Shown piece after piece: positions 1-6,227 of a stretch of DNA of 15,331 nucleotides (position 1 is its first letter; each line of letters starts with the position of its first letter). Origin of the DNA: Methanosphaera sp. rholeuAM6 (GTDB lineage Archaea > Methanobacteriota > Methanobacteria > Methanobacteriales > Methanobacteriaceae); the NCBI GenBank assembly GCA_003266105.1, contig MVAA01000091.1, positions 1 through 15,331 of the forward strand, given 5' to 3'. Under the pieces are notes generated by a model, which searched no databases, was not told the origin of the DNA, and saw only the letters and a list, made by a program, of their open reading frames with translations. A program made the position numbers and the translations under genes.

Positions 1-2
1 AA

Positions 3-134
3 GAAACTCTTGACTTAGGTTGGGATTTATTTACCATCTTACCTAAAACTGAACTCAAACGTGTAAAAGACGAATTTGTAGATAAATATTTACCTACCAA
101 AGAAGCTACCGAAGAAGCTGAATCTGAAGAATAG
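3..134 (+). CDS. atpB: A-type ATP synthase subunit B, C-terminal end (partial)
   Basis: This is the last 43 codons of an open frame that enters from the left edge and stops at TAG 132-134. The translated tail contains LDLGWDLF, then LPKTELKRVKDEFVDKY, which matches the C-terminus of the non-catalytic B subunit of archaeal A-type ATP synthases. It ends in an acidic tail (TEEAESEE). Subunit B alternates with catalytic subunit A in the membrane-peripheral head that makes ATP. The next gene is subunit D, the usual archaeal order (A, B, D), which supports the call. The rest of the gene lies outside the window. Confidence 0.88.
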   Translation, partial: ETLDLGWDLFTILPKTELKRVKDEFVDKYLPTKEATEEAESEE

Positions 135-184
135 ATAGATTATTCTTTAGTTAAGGTAAATAAATCAGTGAAGGAGGCTATTTA

Positions 185-835
185 ATGGCAGGAGAAAAAT
201 TGGATGGTATTAATCCAACTCGTATGGAACTTCTTAATCTAAAAGACAGAGCTAAATTGTCTACTAAAGGTCATAGTCTTCTTAAAGAAAAAAGAGATGC
301 TCTAATTAAGGAGTTTTTTGAGATTTTGGATCGTGTTCAAGGTTCCAGAGATGAAGTTGAAAAGAAATTAGCAATTGCTTATGCAGAACTAAATAAAGCT
401 CAAATAGACATGGGAGATATGGCAGTTAAACGTGCAGCTTTATCAGTTAGAGAATCTATTGAACTAGACATAAATTCTAGAAGCATTATGGGTGTTTCTG
501 TCCCTGTTGTAAAAAGTCAAGCTACACATAATGATTTAATTAGCAGAGGTTACGGTTTTGCTGGTACTTCAGCAAACTTGGATATTGCTGCTAAGGAATT
601 CGAAGAATCCATTAAAATTATTATTGAACTTGGAGAAATCGAAAAAACTATTATTATGTTAGCAAAAGAAATTGAAGCAACTAAAAGAAGAGTAAATGCT
701 TTAGAACATGTCATGATTCCTCGTATTAACAACACCATTTCATTCATTGAAATGCGTTTAGAGGAAATGGAAAGGGAAAGCTTCGTTCAACTAAAAGTTA
801 TTAAACGTAACATGGACGCTGGAAAGGCAGAATAA
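185..835 (+). CDS. atpD: A-type ATP synthase subunit D (central stalk)
   Basis: The product is 216 aa, normal for archaeal/vacuolar subunit D. This subunit is the rotor shaft that couples ion flow in the membrane to the A3B3 head. The sequence begins with the family hallmark NPTRMELLNLK near residue 10, followed by a long charged helix (about 15-80), a middle segment with YGFAGTSANLD (about 122-132), and a second long helix (about 135-210) with VNALEHVMIPRI. The two helices form the antiparallel coiled coil. Start ATG 185 has a strong GGAGG ribosome binding site (173-177), 7 nt upstream. It lies 50 nt after atpB and is followed at once by a terminator, so it is the last gene of the ATP synthase operon. 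Confidence 0.95.
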   Translation: MAGEKLDGINPTRMELLNLKDRAKLSTKGHSLLKEKRDALIKEFFEILDRVQGSRDEVEKKLAIAYAELNKAQIDMGDMAVKRAALSVRESIELDINSRSIMGVSVPVVKSQATHNDLISRGYGFAGTSANLDIAAKEFEESIKIIIELGEIEKTIIMLAKEIEATKRRVNALEHVMIPRINNTISFIEMRLEEMERESFVQLKVIKRNMDAGKAE

Positions 836-872
836 TTATAGGTTTTTTCATTCCCATAATTATTCTTTTTTT
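830..872 (+). terminator. Hairpin plus T-tract terminator of the ATP synthase operon
   Basis: GAATAATTAT (830-839) and ATAATTATTC (856-865) form a perfect 10-bp inverted repeat with a 16-nt loop, followed immediately by seven T (866-872). The stop codon of atpD lies inside the left arm. Archaeal RNA polymerase terminates on the T-tract; the hairpin is an additional feature seen in the sequence. Confidence 0.7.
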
Positions 873-974
873 AACCCTTTTATTTTATAAAAACACTATT
901 TTTTCAAAAAAATTATATTATTTAAACAACTAAATTATTTTATAGTAAAATTATTTTTTTCCAATAAATTTCTC

Positions 975-987
975 AGGTTGTTTTATT
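975..987 (+). promoter_or_regulatory. Ribosome binding site and AUU start of the ATP-grasp gene
   Basis: AGGT (975-978) is the only Shine-Dalgarno-like site before the ATP-grasp domain. No ATG, GTG or TTG lies in frame between the upstream stop (946-948) and ATG 1045. The AUU at 985 follows the GG of the site by 7 nt plus one base, about the same distance as for atpD and cfbC here; a second AUU follows at 988. A possible TATA element (about 913-926) lies upstream. Confidence 0.5.
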
Positions 988-2076
988 ATTTCTAAATTTT
1001 TAGTTATTGGTTCCAATACAAGAGCTGTTTCAAAATCATTAAAAATGTTGGGTCACACAGTATACGCAACAAGTTTTTTTAATTTAATAGATCAAGAAGA
1101 CTATGTGGATACTTTAATTGTCCCTTCATATTTTGATAGTTTTGACTTAAAAGTTCTTGAAAATTTGGCATTAAATTATGTAAATGAAGTGGATTACATA
1201 ATATTCACTAGTGATGTTAATACAGATAGATTTCCTAAGTCAAAAATCATAGGAAATACAAATACCAACCACATCACAGATAAATATGAAATGTATAAGA
1301 AGTTAAATAAAAATTTTTTAATGCCTATGACATTTAAATTAGACTCAATAAAAGAAGCAAAAGAGATTCAATCAAATTATCCGCAAAAGAAATTTTTAGT
1401 TAAACCATTAAAAGGTACCGGTGGTATAGGAATAGAATCATTCAATAATGATGTTTATCCTGAGGAAACATTTTTATTACAGGAATATATTACGGGAAAC
1501 AGTGTAAGCAGTTCTTTCTTATCTTACAGGAATCATGATATTGACATGGTAACAACAAGTGATCAGGTAATAGGTTCCAAGATGTTAGGAGCTTCAGAAT
1601 TCATGTATTGTGGAAATGTCACACCACTAGTAAATTCTAACCCAAAACTAGTCAATATATCAACAAAAATATCTAAAATGTTTAAACTTCTTGGTTCTAA
1701 TGGAATTGATTTTGTTATAAACAATAATAAAGTGTATGTTATTGAAGTAAATCCTAGAATACAGGGAACTTTTGATTGTATAGAACGTTCTTTTGATATG
1801 AATCTTGCCAAGGCACATATTGACGTGTGTAATGATAAGAAGGTAGAACTTCCAAATTTACAGTATTTTACAGTGAAATTGATTCCATATTCCTTTGAAG
1901 ATGCAAGATATAATCTTTTACAGGATTTATACGTGCATGATGTTTCAAGGAACAATGAAATAATAAAAAAAGGCCATCCAATTTCAACCATTTTAGTCTC
2001 GGATAGAATACTGGAAAATGCTATGAGTAAAGCTGAAATAATAAGAAAAAGAATTTATGATTCAAAAATTGATTAA
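985..2076 (+). CDS. ATP-grasp carboxylate ligase of unknown substrate (likely AUU start)
   Basis: The predicted protein is 363 aa if translation starts at AUU 985. ATP-grasp enzymes join a carboxylate to an amine or thiol through an acyl-phosphate. Visible are an N-terminal Rossmann-like strand (FLVIGSNTR, about residues 4-12), the ATP-binding lysine and glycine-rich loop (VKPLKGTGGIG, about 138-149), the adenine-binding strand LLQEY (about 164-168), and the metal-binding EVNPR (Glu254, Asn256, Arg258). The layout resembles the predicted archaeal carboligases of the COG2232 type; substrate is unknown. Beginning at ATG 1045 would delete the first strand and helix, so an upstream start is required. 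It lies alone after the ATP synthase operon and converges on a microprotein, sharing TTAA. The methanofuran enzyme MfnD is also ATP-grasp, but I see no specific match. Confidence 0.82.
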   Translation: MISKFLVIGSNTRAVSKSLKMLGHTVYATSFFNLIDQEDYVDTLIVPSYFDSFDLKVLENLALNYVNEVDYIIFTSDVNTDRFPKSKIIGNTNTNHITDKYEMYKKLNKNFLMPMTFKLDSIKEAKEIQSNYPQKKFLVKPLKGTGGIGIESFNNDVYPEETFLLQEYITGNSVSSSFLSYRNHDIDMVTTSDQVIGSKMLGASEFMYCGNVTPLVNSNPKLVNISTKISKMFKLLGSNGIDFVINNNKVYVIEVNPRIQGTFDCIERSFDMNLAKAHIDVCNDKKVELPNLQYFTVKLIPYSFEDARYNLLQDLYVHDVSRNNEIIKKGHPISTILVSDRILENAMSKAEIIRKRIYDSKID

Positions 2077-2228
2077 ATGATGTGGAACGTTAACAATATA
2101 TATACAATTACTCCGAATGCTATGAGAAATGTTGAAACAATCATTATTCTGGTGTATATATAAAATAATTTTACTCTTCTTTCAGGATCTTCATCCAAAT
2201 ATTCTTTAATAGGATCTTCATAAGGCAT
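2073..2228 (-). CDS. 51-aa single-pass membrane microprotein
   Basis: Read on the minus strand, ATG 2228 opens a 51-codon frame. It begins MPYEDPIKEYLDEDPERR, a charged, likely cytoplasmic head, then a hydrophobic stretch (about residues 27-50, from RIMIVSTFLIAF onward) long enough for one membrane helix, and stops TAA at 2073-2075. This amphipathic layout is unlikely by chance in such a short frame. A GGGGAT ribosome-binding-like site sits 5-6 nt upstream. An in-frame ATG at 2243 would add MWGYN but has no such site. The stop overlaps the ATP-grasp stop by 4 nt. tRNA-Gln lies upstream on the same strand and might be co-transcribed. Function is unknown. Confidence 0.72.
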   Translation of the reverse strand: MPYEDPIKEYLDEDPERRVKLFYIYTRIMIVSTFLIAFGVIVYILLTFHII

Positions 2229-2310
2229 ATTATATCCCCACATATTTTGCTATGTAAAATTATGTAAATATTAATATTAAAATATTTTCAAAATTAGTAG
2301 TAAAAATTAA

Positions 2311-2382
2311 TAGTCCCAAGCGGAGTCGAACCGCTGTCCCAGGTTCCAAAGACCCGGAGGATTGCCACTACCCTATGGGACT
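2311..2382 (-). tRNA. tRNA-Gln (anticodon UUG)
   Basis: The minus strand folds as a complete 72-nt tRNA: acceptor stem AGTCCCA/TGGGACT, a 17-nt D region, anticodon stem CGGGT/ACCTG around loop CTTTGGA (anticodon TTG), T arm AGCGG TTCGACT CCGCT, and discriminator A at 2311. The first pair is A1-U72, as in archaeal tRNA-Gln, which is charged with Glu and then amidated by GatDE. CCA is not encoded. No intron is seen. Confidence 0.95.
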
Positions 2383-2420
2383 AACTTCTTGTACTTAGTA
2401 CATTACAAACTTTGTATAAA

Positions 2421-2433
2421 GTTATTTATATAC
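2421..2433 (-). promoter_or_regulatory. TATA element of tRNA-Gln
   Basis: The minus strand reads GTATATAAATAAC, a good archaeal TATA box, preceded by a purine-rich stretch (CGAAAA) in BRE position. It is centred about 45 nt upstream of the mature tRNA 5' end, which predicts a short 5' leader removed by RNase P. Confidence 0.55.
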
Positions 2434-2593
2434 TTTTCGTATATTAGTATTCTCTTAAAAATGCTTAAAGTTGATTTAATGAACTTTTAATATTATTTTT
2501 GATAAATTATGTCTAATATACAATAGATAGAAATAGGTCTATTCGTTTTTTATTTTTCAAAAAATTATCTTATTATTGGTAAAAAAACGTCCT

Positions 2594-2625
2594 TATATTT
2601 AAATGTTTTTACTATATATTTAAAT
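2594..2625 (+). promoter_or_regulatory. Tandem TATA-like elements for the wall protein gene
   Basis: The 11-mer TATATTTAAAT occurs exactly twice, at 2594-2604 and 2615-2625, 21 bp apart, i.e. about two helical turns. Either could bind TBP. The second is preceded by ACTA and the first by TCCT. Confidence 0.45.
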
Positions 2626-2678
2626 ACTTATAACTAGATAAGTAAAAGATAAGAATTGTATAGATTCTTGTTTTCATA

Positions 2679-2809
2679 GCTTATTAATTTTTTTCAAAAA
2701 ATTGATTACTATCAACAATAAGCCAAAATATTTACTTTTAAAAAGTAATTAATACTAATGAGAGTTATTTGATAAAAAATAATTCATATTTTAGGCTTAT
2801 TAAGGGAGG
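2679..2809 (+). promoter_or_regulatory. Candidate cis-regulatory RNA with two mutually exclusive pairings
   Basis: AATAAGCC (2717-2724) can pair with GCTTATT (2679-2685, 7 bp) or with GGCTTATT (2794-2801, 8 bp). The second partner ends directly before the ribosome binding site AAGGGAGG (2802-2809). The first pairing closes a compact three-way junction holding AATTTTTT/AAAAAATT (2686-2703) and TTGAT/ATCAA (2702-2715). The geometry resembles an attenuator or riboswitch; no known class is recognised, and AT-rich DNA forms such repeats easily. Confidence 0.35.
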
Positions 2810-2819
2810 CGTTACGATT
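2804..2819 (+). promoter_or_regulatory. Ribosome binding site and AUU start of the wall protein
   Basis: GGGAGG (2804-2809) is one of the best ribosome binding sites in the window and is followed after 7 nt by AUU 2817, in frame with the signal peptide. The alternative TTG 2769 has no comparable site and would put the site inside the coding region. Confidence 0.6.
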
Positions 2820-4967
2820 AAGAGAGGTTTGATTTTGGTTCTCTTAGTTACAGTTCTTCTTAGTGTATCAGCACTATCTGCTGCAGACACTAATACTAAC
2901 AGTAATGCAACAAATGATATTAATGATAATACTGTTGCATCTACAACACAAGCTAAGAGTGTTACCAATATAGAATCAAATTCTATAGAAAATAAAGTAA
3001 GCAATGAATATGAAACTATAACAAATGTAAATTCATCATCAAGTGGAAAAACATTAAATAAACAAGTAAAAACTTCGAATACTACAACCAAGACAGCAAC
3101 TAGCACGACATCAAAACAAAGTATAAACATCAAATCAAGTTCAATAACAGCTTATGCCAATCAATTAATAACTATTAACGCGACAGTGACATACAATAAT
3201 GGTGAAAAATTAAAAAATGCTAAAGTAGCCATAAAAATTAATGACAAAACAATTGGACAGACTAATGTAACTAATGGAAAAGTTTCTTATAAGTATACCA
3301 TTCCAACTTGGAGTGCAAAAACATATAATCTATCCTTTGTGGTAGGTGAAACTTCAACTTCATTAAAAGGTACAAAAACAGTCCAATTAACTATTAAAAG
3401 GCATTCGTTAAAAATCACAATGCCAACAATTAATGCAACTTCTGCACTTAAAAAAACAATTAGTGCAAAAGTCTTGTATGAAAATGGAACATTAGCTAAT
3501 GGTCAAAAAGCAGTTTTCAAGTTGAATGGTGTAACCATTGGAACAACAACTGTTAAAAAAGGTGTAGCTTCTATAACGTATATACTTCCAGTTAAAGCTG
3601 CCACATACAATTTACAATTAAAAGTTGGTGAATCAACAGTTTCAAAAGCAGCAGATGCTACATCAAAACTCACAGTGACAAAAAGAACACCTGTATTCTC
3701 GATGGATAAACTGTTCTTTTTAAAATCTGGTAATTCAGTAACTCTTAAAGTTAAGTTAAGCAATACTGGAAATGCAAATGCTACAGGTAAAATAACATTT
3801 AAAATAGATGGAAAAACTGTAGGTTCCGGAAAATTATCTGGAAATACAGCATCATATGTATATAAAGATACTGGTTTGAAAACCGGATACCACGTTATCT
3901 CAATGGTTTATGCTGGTTCTTCCGGATTAAAAGCCAGAACTGTAAATTCTTCTTTAAGAGTTCAAAAAGAGTTAGTTTCAACATATACATATTCACAGGT
4001 TCTTCAAAAAGCAAATTTAACATATGATTTTATTCTAAAAAATAAAAGGTTACCAAATTTTGCAACAATAAATGGAAATCAATTGTCAATGTCAGATTTC
4101 CTTTATTTAATGGTACAGGCAGTTTCTTATAATAATTCATATCATAATGGTGCTTTTTCAACACCAACAACTACTACAAAAACATCAAAGTATGATGTTA
4201 AAGTAAATACCAGTGATTATGTATCTCTTGCTAAGAAGATTGTAACTTCTTACATTGTGGATGGTAAATGTTTAAACACTGTTAAAACATCGTCAGGTGT
4301 AAAATTAAGTTTCAATGACACTGTTTACATGTATGTAAGGGTATGTAATTTCCTTTATACGAAAAAGAAATTACCAAATTATTCAATGGTATTGAAGGTC
4401 AGTCAATCTAGTTCAAGTTCAGGTTCTAGTTCTAGTGGCTCATCTAGTGGTTCATCTAGTTCATCTAGCGGATCATCCGGTAGTTCAACATATGTTCCAT
4501 CCAATAAAGTTCCTAGTGGCTATGAGAAATATCTTGTAAATGCCAATAATGCTTATGTAAATTCAACTACTTTGAAAAATGCAGTTAAATCTGCCGTATC
4601 TGGTGTGTCTGGCACATATAATCAAGCAAAAGCAATATTTAATTATGTGAATGACAAAACTAGTTACAGTAGTTATTCAAACACCAGATATGGTGCAATC
4701 CAAACTTTAAAAAATGGTTATGGAAATTGTGTAGATCAAAGTCATTTGTTATTGGGTATGTTGCGTACAGCTAACATACCGGCCAGATATTGTCATGCTA
4801 AATGTTATTTCAGAAGTGGTCTGGTTGTAGGTCACGTATGGGTAGAAACATATGTTAATGGTAAATGGTATTCATGTGATACCACATCAAACCAAAACAC
4901 ATTTGGCAATATCGTAAATTGGTACAGTTCAGGAACTGTTTACAGATATACCGAACTGTATTTCTAA
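2817..4967 (+). CDS. Secreted Ig-like/PMBR/transglutaminase-type cell-wall protein
   Basis: From AUU 2817 the protein is 716 aa. It opens with a classic signal peptide (MKRGLILVLLVTVLL, then a small-residue stretch ending near Ala23), followed by a Thr/Asn/Ser-rich region to about residue 100. Three Ig-like beta repeats follow (about 102-195, 196-290, 291-387), then two pseudomurein-binding-type repeats (about 388-440 and 463-525, each with LPN near the end), a Ser/Gly linker (about 530-556), and a C-terminal transglutaminase-like domain. Its triad can be read as Cys638 (YGNCVDQSH), His673 (GHVWVE) and Asp688 (CDTT). This order recalls pseudomurein endoisopeptidases (PeiW/PeiP, family C71), so it may cut or remodel the wall outside the cell; a pure adhesin role is also possible. 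No anchor helix is seen at the C-terminus. A tandem promoter and a structured leader precede it. TTG 2769 would add 16 residues. Confidence 0.85.
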   Translation: MKRGLILVLLVTVLLSVSALSAADTNTNSNATNDINDNTVASTTQAKSVTNIESNSIENKVSNEYETITNVNSSSSGKTLNKQVKTSNTTTKTATSTTSKQSINIKSSSITAYANQLITINATVTYNNGEKLKNAKVAIKINDKTIGQTNVTNGKVSYKYTIPTWSAKTYNLSFVVGETSTSLKGTKTVQLTIKRHSLKITMPTINATSALKKTISAKVLYENGTLANGQKAVFKLNGVTIGTTTVKKGVASITYILPVKAATYNLQLKVGESTVSKAADATSKLTVTKRTPVFSMDKLFFLKSGNSVTLKVKLSNTGNANATGKITFKIDGKTVGSGKLSGNTASYVYKDTGLKTGYHVISMVYAGSSGLKARTVNSSLRVQKELVSTYTYSQVLQKANLTYDFILKNKRLPNFATINGNQLSMSDFLYLMVQAVSYNNSYHNGAFSTPTTTTKTSKYDVKVNTSDYVSLAKKIVTSYIVDGKCLNTVKTSSGVKLSFNDTVYMYVRVCNFLYTKKKLPNYSMVLKVSQSSSSSGSSSSGSSSGSSSSSSGSSGSSTYVPSNKVPSGYEKYLVNANNAYVNSTTLKNAVKSAVSGVSGTYNQAKAIFNYVNDKTSYSSYSNTRYGAIQTLKNGYGNCVDQSHLLLGMLRTANIPARYCHAKCYFRSGLVVGHVWVETYVNGKWYSCDTTSNQNTFGNIVNWYSSGTVYRYTELYF
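4404..4488 (+). repeat. Ser/Gly-coding low-complexity repeat
   Basis: An imperfect tandem array built from TCTAGT, TCAGGT and GGTTCA-like hexamers encodes a run of almost only Ser and Gly between the wall-binding repeats and the transglutaminase-like domain. It is a flexible linker and a candidate for length variation by slippage. Confidence 0.75.
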
Positions 4968-5000
4968 TCTTAGATTTAATCTAAGATTATTATTTTTTTT
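4965..5000 (+). terminator. Strong hairpin plus T-tract terminator of the wall protein gene
   Basis: TAATCTTAGAT (4965-4975) and ATCTAAGATTA (4979-4989) form a perfect 11-bp stem with a 3-nt loop, followed by eight T (4993-5000). The stop codon is the first three bases of the stem. Confidence 0.82.
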
Positions 5001-5160
5001 ATATTCAAAAAATATCCTTTTTTTATTTATTCTTAGTTTTCGTCCAATAATTTAATTATTAAGCTCTTTTTATGAAATCAAATACTTTTAAACAATAATT
5101 AAATTTAGAAGTTATGTTTATGGCGAATACTCTATTAATCTTAAAAATACATAATTATAG

Positions 5161-5211
5161 AACATATGTTTAACATACTGATATATAATTATAAAAAAAT
5201 ATTTTAACATA
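5161..5211 (+). promoter_or_regulatory. mer promoter region with AACATA repeats
   Basis: A TATA-like ATATATAATT (5181-5190) predicts a start near 5212, giving a leader of about 34 nt before ATG 5246. It is flanked by the 10-bp palindrome AACATATGTT (5161-5170) and two copies of TTTAACATA (5169-5177 and 5203-5211), so AACATA occurs three times around the TATA element. Regulator binding is inferred. The rest of the gap (5001-5160) shows no gene or clear signal. Confidence 0.45.
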
Positions 5212-5236
5212 TTATGCACTTATTGAACAATTATCT

Positions 5237-5241
5237 GTGAT
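5237..5241 (+). promoter_or_regulatory. GTGAT ribosome binding site of mer
   Basis: GTGAT matches part of the anti-Shine-Dalgarno complement (AGGTGAT) and lies 4 nt before ATG 5246. It is also an in-frame GTG, so an automatic caller would extend the gene by MIC. Confidence 0.6.
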
Positions 5242-5245
5242 TTGT

Positions 5246-6214
5246 ATGAAATTTAGTTTAGAATTACTTCCAAATGAACCATTAAAAGATATTATGGATA
5301 TCATAAAAATAGCAGAAAATATAGGTTTCGAGAATGTTTGGATAACCGATCATTATAATAACAGGGATGTTTATGAAGTTTTAGCAATAGCCGGATATGA
5401 AACTTCAACGATAAAATTGGGTGCTGGAGTTTCAAATCCTTATGTCCGTAATCCTGTTACAATTGCGGCCGCTACAAGTACGTTAAATGAAATTACGGAT
5501 GGTAGGGCAATAATCGGTATAGGTCCTGGAGACAAGGCAACTATGGAAACATTAAACTTGTCCTGGAATAAGCCGGTCAAAACAGTTAAAGAAGCAATTA
5601 TTTCAGTTCGATCATTATTAAATGGTGAAAAATTGGAACAAGGTGCTTTTTTAAATGGAACTGCAAAAATTGAAAATAAAATTCCAATTTATATGGCAGC
5701 ACAGGGACCAATGATGTTAAAGGCATCTGGGCAAGTGGCTGATGGATGTTTGATTAATGCATCCAATCCAAAAGACTTTGAAGTGGCCATACCATTGATC
5801 AAAGAGGGAATCAATAAAACAGAAAAAGCCGTTGATGATTATGTATTTGCAGCTTATACGGCATGTAGCATTGATGAAAACATAGACGTGGCATATAACC
5901 AGTCAAAGATAGTTGTTGCATTTATCTTGGCAGGTGCTCCGGACGTGGTATTGGAAAGACATAACATTTCAAAAGAAACCGCACTATCTGTTAAAGATGC
6001 AATATCAAAATATGATTTTAAAACTGCAGGAAAATTAATCGATGAAGACATGATAAATGCTTTTAGTGTATGCGGTACTCCAAGGGATATCCGGGAAAAA
6101 GTTGAAGAAATGGATCAGTTAGGAATCAATGAATTTGTTGTAGGTTCTCCTATCGGTAAAGATAGAATTAAATCTTTAAAATTGTTGGAAGATATTATTA
6201 ATTCATTTAATTAA
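5246..6214 (+). CDS. mer: F420-dependent 5,10-methylenetetrahydromethanopterin reductase
   Basis: The 322-aa product fits Mer in length (about 320-330 aa) and in sequence. It is a bacterial-luciferase-like TIM barrel that transfers hydride between coenzyme F420H2 and methylene-H4MPT to make methyl-H4MPT, in the cytoplasm. Visible hallmarks are the start MKFSLELLPNEP, the F420/substrate strand WITDHYNNRDVYE (about 33-45), GAGVSNPYVRNPVT (about 61-74), and GIGPGDKATM (about 94-103). The near-C-terminal segment SVCGTP (about 273-278) is also typical. ATG 5246 is chosen because family members begin MKF and because of the GTGAT site. In methanol-reducing species Mer would mainly serve C1 biosynthesis; which role applies here depends on the genus. 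The radical SAM gene follows after 13 nt, suggesting one transcript. Confidence 0.92.
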   Translation: MKFSLELLPNEPLKDIMDIIKIAENIGFENVWITDHYNNRDVYEVLAIAGYETSTIKLGAGVSNPYVRNPVTIAAATSTLNEITDGRAIIGIGPGDKATMETLNLSWNKPVKTVKEAIISVRSLLNGEKLEQGAFLNGTAKIENKIPIYMAAQGPMMLKASGQVADGCLINASNPKDFEVAIPLIKEGINKTEKAVDDYVFAAYTACSIDENIDVAYNQSKIVVAFILAGAPDVVLERHNISKETALSVKDAISKYDFKTAGKLIDEDMINAFSVCGTPRDIREKVEEMDQLGINEFVVGSPIGKDRIKSLKLLEDIINSFN

Positions 6215-6227
6215 GGTTGTTGTATTA

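Larger units (their letters stand above)
2434..2816 (+). other. Long AT-rich gene-free leader upstream of the wall protein
   Basis: I see no convincing coding frame in this stretch. It holds a pair of TATA-like 11-mers (2594-2604 and 2615-2625), a 6-bp inverted repeat AAGAAT/ATTCTT (2651-2669), the potentially bistable structure listed separately (2679-2809), a near-palindrome TTACTTTT-A-AAAAGTAA (2732-2748), and a strong ribosome binding site. If transcription starts about 25 nt after the second TATA element the untranslated leader would be about 170 nt. Confidence 0.6.

Noticed and set aside
550..747. Minus-strand frame inside atpD
   Set aside because: Shadow of the coiled-coil coding sequence with no independent support.
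985..2076. Methanofuran enzyme MfnD (tyramine-glutamate ligase)
   Set aside because: Both are ATP-grasp, but I see only shared fold motifs, and no other methanofuran gene is adjacent, so no symbol was given.
2651..2669. Stem AAGAAT/ATTCTT as a terminator
   Set aside because: No T-tract follows directly and it sits inside the presumed leader; only 6 bp, so it is mentioned but not called.
2758..2772. Four-codon upstream frame (ATG 2758)
   Set aside because: No ribosome binding site and too short to support as a leader peptide.
2765..3133. 122-codon minus-strand frame opposite the wall protein N-terminus
   Set aside because: Its hydrophobic look comes from reading Thr/Asn codons backwards; no start signals and the signal peptide on the plus strand explains the region.
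4404..4488. CRISPR-like or transposon repeat
   Set aside because: The repeat units are hexamers in one reading frame that encode Ser/Gly; there are no spacers or inverted ends.
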